17,271 bases of DNA, taken from NCBI GenBank assembly GCA_023443985.1, contig JAEZSJ010000097.1, positions 1-17,271 on the forward strand, written 5' to 3'. Below the pieces are notes generated by a model. The model had not been told where the DNA came from. It made no database searches and was given only the letters and a program-made list of their open reading frames with translations. Numbering within the stretch: position 1 is the first letter of the stretch; each line of letters begins with the position of its first letter. Positions 7,252 through 13,705 of this stretch are shown here, in pieces. The DNA is from Verrucomicrobiota bacterium (GTDB lineage: Bacteria > Verrucomicrobiota > Verrucomicrobiia > Opitutales > Opitutaceae). A program made the translations under genes and the position numbers.

Positions 7252-8103
7252 TCAGTGGCCGCCCGGCTGGGCGGCGGGCGCGATGCGGATTCCGCCCCCG
7301 GAGGTATCTGCGCGCAGCCGGCCGCCGCCACCGTTCAGCTTTCCGGACACATGGTCGGAATCCTTCTTGTGCACCGTGAAGTCCGCAAAACCGTCCATCC
7401 GCACCCGACCGCCGCTCGTGTCGCCCACGACGTCGAGCTTGGCCGCGGGATCGACGCCGACGTGGATCGAACCGCCGGAGGTGTCGAGATTCACGTCGGT
7501 GGCCGCGGCTCCGACGTAGTCCACCGTGATGCTGCCGCCGGAGGTGTCGGCGCGGAGCCGGCCGAGCGCGCGGCGCACCTGGATCGAGCCGCCGGACGTG
7601 TCGAGGTTCAGGTCGTCGCCGCCCGCGACCTTGATCGAACCGCCGGAAGTGTTGGCGCGCACAGCGGCGGTCATCTCGCCGTCGATGGCGATGGATCCGC
7701 CTGAAGTGTCCAGATCGAGTCGGACATCGGCGGGCACCGTGATCTCCGCGGCAAATGAGACGCGGTCGCCGGCGCCCCACCGGAAGCTCAGCGACTTCTT
7801 CGGCTTCGCCACCAGGCGGACCGTGTCGCCGTCCTGCGCGCAGGAAACCTCGTATTGTTCGAGCACGGTGTCGGCCTCGGCCTCGCTGTCGGACCGGAAC
7901 TTCTGTTTGAGGACGATTCGCGCCGAACCGGCGGGCCCGACCGTCGTGCGGATCGGGGCGCCGCTCAGGTCCGCCTTCACGACGGAGCCGGCGGCGACGG
8001 TGAAACTCTTGTCGAGGGTGCGCTCGAGCGCGGCCTGGGCGGGAAGCGCCAGGAGGGCGCTCGGCAGCAACAACGAACACAGGAATCGCAGGGAGAGGTG
8101 CAT
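7252..8103 (-). CDS. Secreted DUF4097-type beta-solenoid protein with DTSGGS repeats
   Basis: This 283-aa protein has a signal peptide (1-24, ending PAQA) and a DUF4097/adhesin-like fold. From about residue 130 to the end it carries seven copies of a (D/N)TSGG(S/R/G) motif: LDTSGGSI, ANTSGGSI, LDTSGGSI, ADTSGGSI, LDTSGGSI, GDTSGGRV and ADTSGGGI. They alternate with short strands such as VDYVGA. This spacing suits one rung of a right-handed beta-helix per repeat. No catalytic site, lipobox or C-terminal anchor is visible, so it is probably periplasmic or extracellular. Function is unknown; in other bacteria such proteins often sit near envelope-stress regulators, but no anti-sigma or PspC gene is adjacent here. 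Start chosen at the signal peptide. Confidence 0.88.
   Translation of the reverse strand: MHLSLRFLCSLLLPSALLALPAQAALERTLDKSFTVAAGSVVKADLSGAPIRTTVGPAGSARIVLKQKFRSDSEAEADTVLEQYEVSCAQDGDTVRLVAKPKKSLSFRWGAGDRVSFAAEITVPADVRLDLDTSGGSIAIDGEMTAAVRANTSGGSIKVAGGDDLNLDTSGGSIQVRRALGRLRADTSGGSITVDYVGAAATDVNLDTSGGSIHVGVDPAAKLDVVGDTSGGRVRMDGFADFTVHKKDSDHVSGKLNGGGGRLRADTSGGGIRIAPAAQPGGH
7282..7713 (-). repeat. Coding repeats for the DTSGG motif
   Basis: Seven degenerate copies of a roughly 21-24 bp unit encode (L/A)(D/N)TSGG(S/G)(I/V) within the DUF4097 gene, at irregular spacing of about 45-80 bp. The first in the protein is 7690-7713 and the last 7282-7311. A GGNGGNTC core recurs on the coding strand but third positions differ, so the copies are old and held by protein constraint rather than recent tandem duplication. 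Confidence 0.75.
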
Positions 8104-8169
8104 GCCGTGAAAACCCGAACCGCGGGCACAAGTTGCAGAGAATTTGAGCTACGTGGCGACCGCGCGCCG

Positions 8170-8208
8170 GCCGGTGCCTCCGCCGCCCGCGGGCACGGAG
8201 GCACCGGC
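8170..8208 (-). terminator. Strong hairpin downstream of the Gfo/Idh/MocA gene
   Basis: A perfect 13-bp stem, GCCGGTGCCTCCG (8170-8182) with CGGAGGCACCGGC (8196-8208), closes a 13-nt loop that holds a further GCCCGCGGGC palindrome. It begins 13 bp after the oxidoreductase stop codon. There is no T-run on the exit side. Position and strength suggest transcription termination or mRNA 3'-end protection. Confidence 0.55.
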
Positions 8209-8220
8209 GGATCCCGCCGT

Positions 8221-9333
8221 TCAGAGGCGCACCCGCCGGCCGGTCCGTGCCGCTTCGTAGAGCGCCGTGATGATCTGCAGGTCGCGCCGGCCCATCTCCG
8301 CCGGTGAGAGCGAAGGCACGCCGGCGCGGATCGCCTCCGCGATGCCGTCGATCTGCGCCGCCTGCTGGTGCGCATCGGAGCGCGGCAACGGTCCGCGGCC
8401 GGTGCGGCCGACCAGCCCGCTGTAGCTGTAGGCCGGCTCGAGCTCCACGAAGCCCGCCGGAGCCTCGGCGCGGAACCGGTTCGACCCGGTCTCGTAGCTC
8501 GTCGTGCCGGCGCAGGTGGCGCCGTTGGCGAACTCAAGGGTGAAGTCGAGTGTCTCCTCGACCTCGCGGAAAACCTCCGGCCGGCGCTTCGGCGGTTCGA
8601 CGGCCGTCACCGCCACCGGTGCTCCGGCCGCCGCCATGCAGGCGGCCTGTATCACGTAGATGCCCACATCCATGAGCGGACCGCCGCCGCCGATTTTCTT
8701 GTCCAGACGCCAGCCGCCGCCGCGGTGCCGGAAGCCGAACCCGCCGCTCATTGTGCCGAACGCCCCGAACTCCTCCGTCCGGGCGAGTCGTTTCACCTCC
8801 TGCCATGCCGGCTCGTACTGCAACCGGTAGCCGAGCGAGAGATGGACGCCCGCGGCGCGGCAGGCGGCGATCATCGCATCGCACTCGGCCACCGAGACGG
8901 CCATCGGCTTCTCGCAGATGACGTGTTTGCCGGCACGCGCCGCGCGGATCGTATGTTCGGCATGCAGGCCCGGCGGAGTGACGACGTACACGATGTCGAT
9001 CGCGGGGTTCTCGGCGAGCCGGTCCATCGTCGCATAGTCGTAGATGTTCTCCGGGGGCAGCCGGTGTTCGCGTCTCCATCGCTCCGCCTTCTCCGGCGTG
9101 CCGGTGACGACACCCGCCAGCCGGCAATGGCGCGAACGTTCGAGCGCCGGTGCGAGTTGGTTGGTGGCGTAGCTGCCGAGCCCGACGAGGGCGACGCCGA
9201 GTTTGCGCGCGGGCGCCTCCACGGGCGCGGCGGCAGCGAACGCGTGGCGGCCCAAGGCAAGCCCGGCGGCACCGAGGGCGAGCTGGGCGAGGAACGAGCG
9301 GCGGCCGGGAAGCGGCACGGATGAGGTGGTCAT
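8221..9333 (-). CDS. Tat-exported Gfo/Idh/MocA oxidoreductase (glucose-fructose oxidoreductase-like)
   Basis: This 370-aa protein starts with a twin-arginine signal (GRRSFLAQLALGAAGLALG, 10-28; likely end near AFA, 31-33). The Rossmann domain follows with VALVGLGSYA (47-56) as the NAD(P)-binding turn. CEKPMA (140-145) gives the family lysine Lys142. In the C-terminal domain LMDVGIYVIQA supplies Asp222 and Tyr226, the D-x3-Y spacing of Zymomonas glucose-fructose oxidoreductase. By family it oxidises or reduces a sugar with tightly bound NADP. Tat export of a folded cofactor-bearing enzyme to the periplasm fits. The substrate cannot be told. It is divergent from cheX and followed by a strong hairpin. 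No sugar-uptake gene lies nearby. Confidence 0.92.
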   Translation of the reverse strand: MTTSSVPLPGRRSFLAQLALGAAGLALGRHAFAAAAPVEAPARKLGVALVGLGSYATNQLAPALERSRHCRLAGVVTGTPEKAERWRREHRLPPENIYDYATMDRLAENPAIDIVYVVTPPGLHAEHTIRAARAGKHVICEKPMAVSVAECDAMIAACRAAGVHLSLGYRLQYEPAWQEVKRLARTEEFGAFGTMSGGFGFRHRGGGWRLDKKIGGGGPLMDVGIYVIQAACMAAAGAPVAVTAVEPPKRRPEVFREVEETLDFTLEFANGATCAGTTSYETGSNRFRAEAPAGFVELEPAYSYSGLVGRTGRGPLPRSDAHQQAAQIDGIAEAIRAGVPSLSPAEMGRRDLQIITALYEAARTGRRVRL

Positions 9334-9700
9334 GCGGCGAAGGAGTGGCTGGGTTGGCGAGTGCCGCCACTGCGGCGGCGTTATCCAGAGGCGGGCGCGG
9401 CGTGGGGGAAACGCGGTTTGGCGGGCAACGTGTCGAACTTCGTCGAAATGTCATCTGCCGCTTGCGCCGGGCCGCGCCGACCGGGGCGGTGGGGCCGGCG
9501 CCTCCACTTGTTTCACGGACGGAGCGATCCCGCCGAACCCGAGGGCCTCGGACCCACGCACGGCTCGCGTGGGAGGACGTTCGCACGGCACCTGCGGGTG
9601 GGCCGCAAAACGTTTTTCCCGTGTGCGTAAGGATTCACTGAAGCCGGCGGCGGGCGTGCCGATGAGAGGTTGCCACCCTGAACCAATCCGCCCCGCCTCC
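9334..9700. other. Divergent intergenic region between Gfo/Idh/MocA and cheX
   Basis: No convincing gene is present. The region must hold the promoters of both flanking genes. I cannot assign them: no TTGACA/TATAAT pair or GG-N10-GC sigma-54 site stands out. The right half contains the inverted-repeat cluster at 9539-9616, listed separately. An in-frame ATG at 9662 could extend cheX by 13 codons, but the added residues are not conserved-looking. Confidence 0.5.
9539..9616 (+). promoter_or_regulatory. Cluster of stem-loops in the cheX leader
   Basis: Three inverted repeats follow each other: CCGAG-GGC-CTCGG (9539-9551), CCCACGC-ACGGCTC-GCGTGGG (9553-9573) and CACC-TGCG-GGTG (9589-9600). The palindrome AAAACGTTTT (9607-9616) then runs into a T5 tract (9612-9616). 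The middle stem is 7 perfect pairs with a 7-nt loop. If transcribed toward cheX this could be a structured 5' leader or an attenuator. I do not recognise a known riboswitch consensus. Confidence 0.35.
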
Positions 9701-10219
9701 ATGCCGCCGCCGCTTACCGAGAACACATTCAAGGAGTCCATCGAACACGCCGTCGCGAACGTGTTCCATACGATGCTCCAGAAGTCCGCCGCGCCGGTCC
9801 ACGGCGCGTCGCCGCTGCCCACCACCGAACCGTGGGTGAAGCCCGACGATCTCGCGGGCACGATCGCGGTCGGCAGTGTTGGTTTCGCCGGCGATATCTG
9901 CGGCCTCGTCTACCTCTACCTTTCCGAGACGTTCGCCCACCTCGCCATGCAGGGCATGCTCGGCATGACCGCCGAGGAGGTCGTCGGCGCCGGCCGCGAG
10001 GTCGCCTCCGATGTGATCGGCGAGCTCACGAACATGACCGTCGGCGTGTTCAAGAACCGGATCCACGACCTCGGCTACCCCTGCAAACTCACGATCCCGA
10101 CCGTCGTCTGGGGCAGCAACATCGCCATCCAGCCGACCCGCGGCACCGTGCGCCGAACCTACATCTTCCAGGTCGACGGGCACAGCGTCATCGCGGACCT
10201 CATCTTCAAGGAGAGCTGA
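9701..10219 (+). CDS. cheX: CheX-family chemotaxis phosphatase
   Basis: This 172-aa cytoplasmic protein is of the CheC/CheX/FliY family. The diagnostic helix ASDVIGELTNMTVGVFKN (102-119) carries Glu108 and Asn111, the E-x-x-N pair that removes phosphate from CheY-P. The N-terminal helix (FKESIEHAVANVFHTML) and the strands GTIAVGSVGFAGDICGLVYLYL match CheX layout; one E-x-x-N site is typical of CheX rather than the two of CheC. Start at 9701 gives the usual length. It ends 6 bp before a single-domain response regulator, so substrate and phosphatase are probably made together. No flagellar or cheA gene lies in the window. Confidence 0.88.
   Translation: MPPPLTENTFKESIEHAVANVFHTMLQKSAAPVHGASPLPTTEPWVKPDDLAGTIAVGSVGFAGDICGLVYLYLSETFAHLAMQGMLGMTAEEVVGAGREVASDVIGELTNMTVGVFKNRIHDLGYPCKLTIPTVVWGSNIAIQPTRGTVRRTYIFQVDGHSVIADLIFKES
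10208..10213 (+). promoter_or_regulatory. Ribosome binding site of cheY inside the end of cheX
   Basis: AAGGAG lies within the last codons of cheX, 12 nt before the cheY ATG. It is one of the few clear Shine-Dalgarno-like sequences in the window and supports translation of cheY from the cheX message. Confidence 0.6.
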
Positions 10220-10225
10220 CCCGCC

Positions 10226-10600
10226 ATGCCCAAGATCCTCACCATCGACGACTCCAAGACGATCCGGATGATCATCCAGCGAGCCTTCAAGGAGTACGAC
10301 TGCACCGTGCTCGAGGCCGCCAACGGCGACGAGGGCCTCAAGGCCGCCGCCGAGCACAAACCGGACCTCGTCATCCTCGACATCACCATGCCGCAGATGG
10401 ACGGCATCCAGATGCTCACGCAACTCCGCGAGCGGGGCGATCAGACCCCCGTCGTGATGCTCACCGCCGAGGGCGGCGCCTCGAGCGTCCAGCGCGCCCA
10501 GGGCCTGGGCATCGCGGACTACATCGCGAAGCCGTTCCAAAACGAGGCGCTCGTCGAGAAGGTCGCGAAGGTCATCCCCCTCGCCAAGAAGGCCGCCTGA
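10226..10600 (+). CDS. Single-domain CheY-like response regulator
   Basis: This 124-aa protein is a bare receiver domain. All active-site residues are present: acidic pair Asp8-Asp9, phosphoacceptor Asp52 (VILDITMPQMDG), Thr80 (VMLTAEGG) and Lys102 (YIAKPF). No output domain follows, so it acts by protein contact, as CheY does on the flagellar switch, or as a phosphate relay. It is the likely substrate of the CheX phosphatase encoded 6 bp upstream. The cognate kinase is not in the window. I leave the gene symbol empty because sequence alone does not separate CheY from other single-domain receivers. Confidence 0.93.
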   Translation: MPKILTIDDSKTIRMIIQRAFKEYDCTVLEAANGDEGLKAAAEHKPDLVILDITMPQMDGIQMLTQLRERGDQTPVVMLTAEGGASSVQRAQGLGIADYIAKPFQNEALVEKVAKVIPLAKKAA

Positions 10601-10641
10601 CCATCCGCGCGTCGCCTCGCGCTCGCACATACGCAACGTCC

Positions 10642-10658
10642 GCGGCCCGTGCGGCCGC
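10642..10658 (+). terminator. Weak hairpin after the cheX-cheY pair
   Basis: GCGGCC-CGTGC-GGCCGC forms a 6-bp stem with 5-nt loop 41 bp after the cheY-like stop codon. A second small hairpin, CGGCGC-GGAA-GCGCCG, lies at 10729-10744. Neither has a T-run. The region separates two convergent genes, so termination from both sides is expected here. Confidence 0.3.
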
Positions 10659-10840
10659 CACGGCAGAACGATCGTCACGCCCGCCCCGCTAGGACTGCGG
10701 GCTTCTCTGCGACGCCGCCCGCCGGCCCCGGCGCGGAAGCGCCGAGCACCAGCCGCCGCGAGCGCGCCGAGGCGGCGCGGGGAAAGGGCCGCAGCACGGG
10801 CTGGTGGAAGCACCACCCGCGCAGCTCGGCATGCCCCGGC

Positions 10841-11599
10841 TTACTTCATGTGCTCGTGGATGAACGGCGCGATCGCCTCCGCCCATCGCTTCAGCCCCTC
10901 CTCCTTGAGGTGGAGCTGGTCGGGGGAGATCTCACGCGGAAGCCGACCGTCCACCTCGAGGAAACGGTCGCCGATGTCGCGGACGAAGATCGAGCTGCCG
11001 TCATCGATCTCAGCCACGAGCTCGTTGATCCGCCTGATTTTCGCGCGGATCGGCGAGTTCGGGTCCTCGTCGCGCGGAAACACGCCGAGCACCAGGATCT
11101 TCGCAGCCGGATAGGCCGCATTCAATCTCTTGGCACAGGCGATGATGCCGCGGGCGGTGTCCGCGACATCGCGCGGGGTGGTGTGGATGTTGTTCGTCCC
11201 GATCGACAGCACCACGACCTTCGGCTGGATGGTGCCGATCTCGCCGTTGTCGAGCCGCCAGAGCAGGTTCTGGGTGCGGTCGCCACCAACCGCGAAATAC
11301 GCCGGGGCATAGCGCCCAAACTCGGTCTTCCACGACTCGCTCCAGCGGGCCGCGCCCAACAGCGAGTCACCATGAAAGACCAGCTTCGCCTCGCCTTTCG
11401 CCGCGATGGCCGAGAACTCCGCGTGCAGGCCGTCCCATTCGGCTTTCGGCATCCAGCTGAAGTCGCGGTCGCGCGGTACGGGATCGATCGGGTCGCTCGG
11501 CGGGGGCGCAGGTTCCTCCGCCCAAATCGTCGACACCAGCGTGCCGGCCAAGACGGTTGTCCAGACGAAGCGAAGGAGAGTTTTGACGACGAGGTTCAT
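10841..11599 (-). CDS. Secreted SGNH/GDSL esterase, PAF-acetylhydrolase-like
   Basis: This 252-aa protein has a signal peptide (1-27, VWTTVLAGTLVSTIWA) and the four SGNH blocks: Ser79 in FHGDSL, Gly105 in YFAVGGDRTQNLLWRL, Asn136 in IGTNN and Asp227/His230 in SPDQLHL. The stretch around block II, with GGDRTQNLLWRLDNGE and PKVVVLSIGTNN, closely resembles platelet-activating-factor acetylhydrolase alpha subunits, as I recall them. It is therefore probably an exported esterase acting on acetylated or acyl sugars or lipids; the substrate is not determined. I chose the ATG at 11599 because it begins the signal peptide and follows the purine-rich AAGAGGGG. Residues upstream in the same frame look non-coding. 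It converges on cheX-cheY. Confidence 0.92.
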   Translation of the reverse strand: MNLVVKTLLRFVWTTVLAGTLVSTIWAEEPAPPPSDPIDPVPRDRDFSWMPKAEWDGLHAEFSAIAAKGEAKLVFHGDSLLGAARWSESWKTEFGRYAPAYFAVGGDRTQNLLWRLDNGEIGTIQPKVVVLSIGTNNIHTTPRDVADTARGIIACAKRLNAAYPAAKILVLGVFPRDEDPNSPIRAKIRRINELVAEIDDGSSIFVRDIGDRFLEVDGRLPREISPDQLHLKEEGLKRWAEAIAPFIHEHMK

Positions 11600-11753
11600 A
11601 TCCCCTCTTCGGATCGCTGGCGCCGCAGTTGAGGGTGGCGCGCCGCGGGCGTCCCATTTCCGGGAGCGTGTCGTCCCCCGGGTGCATCGCGGCCACGCCA
11701 CGCCGCTCCGCCCCGGCCGCCCTTTCCTGTTGTCCATCACCGGCTTCCCGCAC

Positions 11754-11773
11754 CGTGTGCAGCTTGGCACACG
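11754..11773. promoter_or_regulatory. 20-bp palindrome upstream of the 84-aa membrane protein gene
   Basis: CGTGTGCAGCTTGGCACACG has perfect 7-bp arms (11754-11760 and 11767-11773) around a 6-bp centre. It sits 29 bp before the ATG of the small membrane protein and between divergent genes, where an operator would be expected. It could also fold as a hairpin in a leader transcript. The binding protein is unknown. Confidence 0.45.
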
Positions 11774-11782
11774 CCGTGCGCT

Positions 11783-11788
11783 AGGAGG
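11783..11788 (+). promoter_or_regulatory. Shine-Dalgarno of the 84-aa membrane protein
   Basis: AGGAGG followed by GG lies 14 nt before the ATG at 11803. It is the strongest ribosome binding site in the window, though the spacing is slightly long. It is a main reason to accept the short gene as real. Confidence 0.6.
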
Positions 11789-11802
11789 GGAAACAACGCA
11801 CC

Positions 11803-12057
11803 ATGAAAACGACCCGTTTTCTCCTCCTCGCCCTTCTCGGCCTGCTCGGCGCCGCGTCGCTCGCCTCCGTCCTTCTCGCCGTCAGCCTCCCGCTCGCTCC
11901 ACTGTTCGAATACACCGTCGGCACCCTGGTCACCGCCGGACTGTTCACGATCCAGTTGGGCACGGAGCGCGCCGCGCTGTCCACCCGCTCCACGGCGCCG
12001 CGGTCCCGCCGCGTCCGCGACCGCGCAGGCCGGACCTCCTTGGCGCACGCCGTCTGA
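11803..12057 (+). CDS. Small membrane protein, 84 aa, unknown function
   Basis: I do not recognise a family. Residues 5-34 (FLLLALLGLLGAASLASVLLAVSLPLAPLF) form one hydrophobic stretch and 36-53 a second, weaker one (EYTVGTLVTAGLFTIQLG). The last 30 residues are basic and probably cytosolic (RSRRVRDRAGRTS). The start may alternatively be a signal peptide. Support for a real gene comes from the AGGAGG ribosome binding site, the hydrophobic start, the palindrome 29 bp upstream and a strong hairpin 100 bp downstream. It stands alone, divergent from the SGNH esterase gene and 274 bp from the next gene. Confidence 0.65.
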   Translation: MKTTRFLLLALLGLLGAASLASVLLAVSLPLAPLFEYTVGTLVTAGLFTIQLGTERAALSTRSTAPRSRRVRDRAGRTSLAHAV

Positions 12058-12157
12058 CTTCCGCCGACCCGGGTTCCGCCGCCCGTTCTGCGGACTGCGA
12101 CGGGATCCGATCGACGCTCCTTTGCCTGACAGTAGTTGGTGATTGCTAGTTGGGACA

Positions 12158-12186
12158 CCCCGCCGCCGCCCGCCGCGGCGGCGGGG
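12158..12186 (+). terminator. 12-bp GC hairpin between the small membrane protein and the response regulator
   Basis: CCCCGCCGCCGC (12158-12169) and GCGGCGGCGGGG (12175-12186) pair perfectly across a 5-nt loop. It lies 100 bp after the small gene and 145 bp before the regulator. There is no T-run. It may end the small-gene transcript, or sit in the leader of the regulator operon. An AT-richer stretch just before it (12121-12151), with TTGCCT at 12122-12127, could hold a promoter, but no good -10 box is visible. Confidence 0.45.
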
Positions 12187-12331
12187 CTGTGGGCCGGAGC
12201 CCGGATGACCTCCGCCCGCTCCGGTTCCCCTGCGCATCGCGCAAGTTTCGGACCACCACCCCGCCACCGCACACCGATTGACTCGTCCCGCGCCCCTCAA
12301 CACGCTCGCCCGTAGCGCTCCTCCCCGACTC

Positions 12332-13702
12332 ATGACCACGCCCAACTGCCCAGCCGGCCGCATCCTCATCGCCGACGACCAACCCGACATCCTCGAAGCC
12401 CTGCGCCTGCTCCTCAAGGGCGAGGGATATCAGGTCGAGACGGTGAAGACGCCGCAGGGCGTCGTGAAGGCCCTCGAGTCGCGCGACTTCGACCTGCTGG
12501 TGATGGACCTCAACTACACCCGCGACACCACTTCCGGGCAGGAGGGCCTCGATCTGCTCCAGCGCATCCGTAATCTCGACACCACGCTGCCCGTCGTCGT
12601 CATCACCGCGTGGGGCACGGTCGACATCGCCGTCGAGGCCATGCGCCGCGGCGCGCGCGACTTCGTCACCAAGCCCTGGGACAACGCCCGCCTGCTTGCC
12701 ACCGTCGCCACCCAGATCGAGCTGGCTTCCGCCGTGCGCCGCTACCAGCGCCTCGAGCAGGAGAACGAGGTTCTCCGGGGCAAGGGCGGACCGAAGCTCA
12801 TCGCCGACTCCCCCGCGATGCGCCCGGTCCTCGAGCTGATCTCCCGCGTCGGCCCCTCCGATGCGAACGTCCTCATCACCGGCGAAAACGGCACGGGCAA
12901 GGGCGTCGTCGCCGAGGCGCTCCACGCCGTCTCGCCCCGCGCGCGCAAGCCGCTGCTCACCGTCAACATGGGCGGCCTGCCCGAGGGCATCTTCGAGAGC
13001 GAGCTGTTCGGCCACGTGAAGGGCGCCTTCACCGACGCCAAGGCCGACCGCGCCGGCCGCTTCGAGCTCGCCGACGGCGGCACGCTCTTTATGGACGAGA
13101 TCGGCAACATCCCGCTCTCGCAGCAGAACAAGCTCCTGCGCACGCTCGAGACCGGCGAGTTCGAACGCGTCGGCTCCTCGCGCACCCAGCGCGCCAACGT
13201 CCGCATCGTCTCCGCCACCAACGCCGATCTCGCCGCGGAAGTCACCGCCGGCAAGTTCCGCCAGGACCTCCTGTTCCGCCTCAACACGATCGAGATCCAC
13301 CTGCCGCCGCTGCGCGAGCGCCCCGAGGACATCCCGCTGCTCGCGCACCATTTCCTGAAGGAGCACACCGAGCACTACCGCAAGCTGGTTACCGGCTTCG
13401 AGGACAGCGCAATCGGCGCCATGAAGTCCTGTCCGTGGCCCGGCAACGTCCGCCAACTCGACCACGCCGTCGAGCGCGCCGTGCTCATGTGCCAGGGCAA
13501 GGCGATCCGCGCCGCCGACCTCGGTCTGCAGGCTGGGGCCGAGGCCGCCGCCCGCGTCGACGAGATGAGTCTCGAGGAAGTGGAGGCGTTTCTCATCAAG
13601 AAGGCGCTCGCCCGCCACGAAGGCAACGCCCGCAAGGCCGCCGAGGCCCTCGGCCTGAGCCGCTCCGCCTTCTACCGCCGCCTCGAGCGGTACGGGCTGT
13701 GA
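12332..13702 (+). CDS. NtrC-family sigma-54-dependent response regulator
   Basis: This 456-aa protein has a receiver domain (about 9-125; Asp15-Asp16, phosphoacceptor Asp59, Thr92, Lys114), an AAA+ central domain (about 154-400) and a Fis-type helix-turn-helix (about 415-456; ARKAAEALGLSRSAFYRRL). Walker A is GENGTGKG (184-191) and Walker B GGTLFMDEIG (249-258). The sigma-54 contact loop reads GAFTDA (231-236) instead of GAFTGA, a variant I recall from other NtrC-like regulators. When phosphorylated it should hydrolyse ATP to open sigma-54 promoters. The likely partner kinase is encoded two genes downstream. I chose the ATG at 12332; an in-frame ATG at 12278 would add 18 unconserved-looking residues. 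No sigma-54 promoter was recognised in the window. Confidence 0.94.
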   Translation: MTTPNCPAGRILIADDQPDILEALRLLLKGEGYQVETVKTPQGVVKALESRDFDLLVMDLNYTRDTTSGQEGLDLLQRIRNLDTTLPVVVITAWGTVDIAVEAMRRGARDFVTKPWDNARLLATVATQIELASAVRRYQRLEQENEVLRGKGGPKLIADSPAMRPVLELISRVGPSDANVLITGENGTGKGVVAEALHAVSPRARKPLLTVNMGGLPEGIFESELFGHVKGAFTDAKADRAGRFELADGGTLFMDEIGNIPLSQQNKLLRTLETGEFERVGSSRTQRANVRIVSATNADLAAEVTAGKFRQDLLFRLNTIEIHLPPLRERPEDIPLLAHHFLKEHTEHYRKLVTGFEDSAIGAMKSCPWPGNVRQLDHAVERAVLMCQGKAIRAADLGLQAGAEAAARVDEMSLEEVEAFLIKKALARHEGNARKAAEALGLSRSAFYRRLERYGL

Positions 13703-13705
13703 GCC

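Noticed and set aside
7290..7720. CRISPR-like array, suggested by regularly recurring short units
   Set aside because: The units are degenerate, in frame, and encode the DTSGG motif of a secreted protein; spacing is irregular and no cas gene is present.
9334..9700. Small open frames in the gap before cheX, for example 9361-9630 on the plus strand
   Set aside because: No ribosome binding site, no recognisable domain, and composition consistent with non-coding GC-rich DNA; the region is the divergent promoter.
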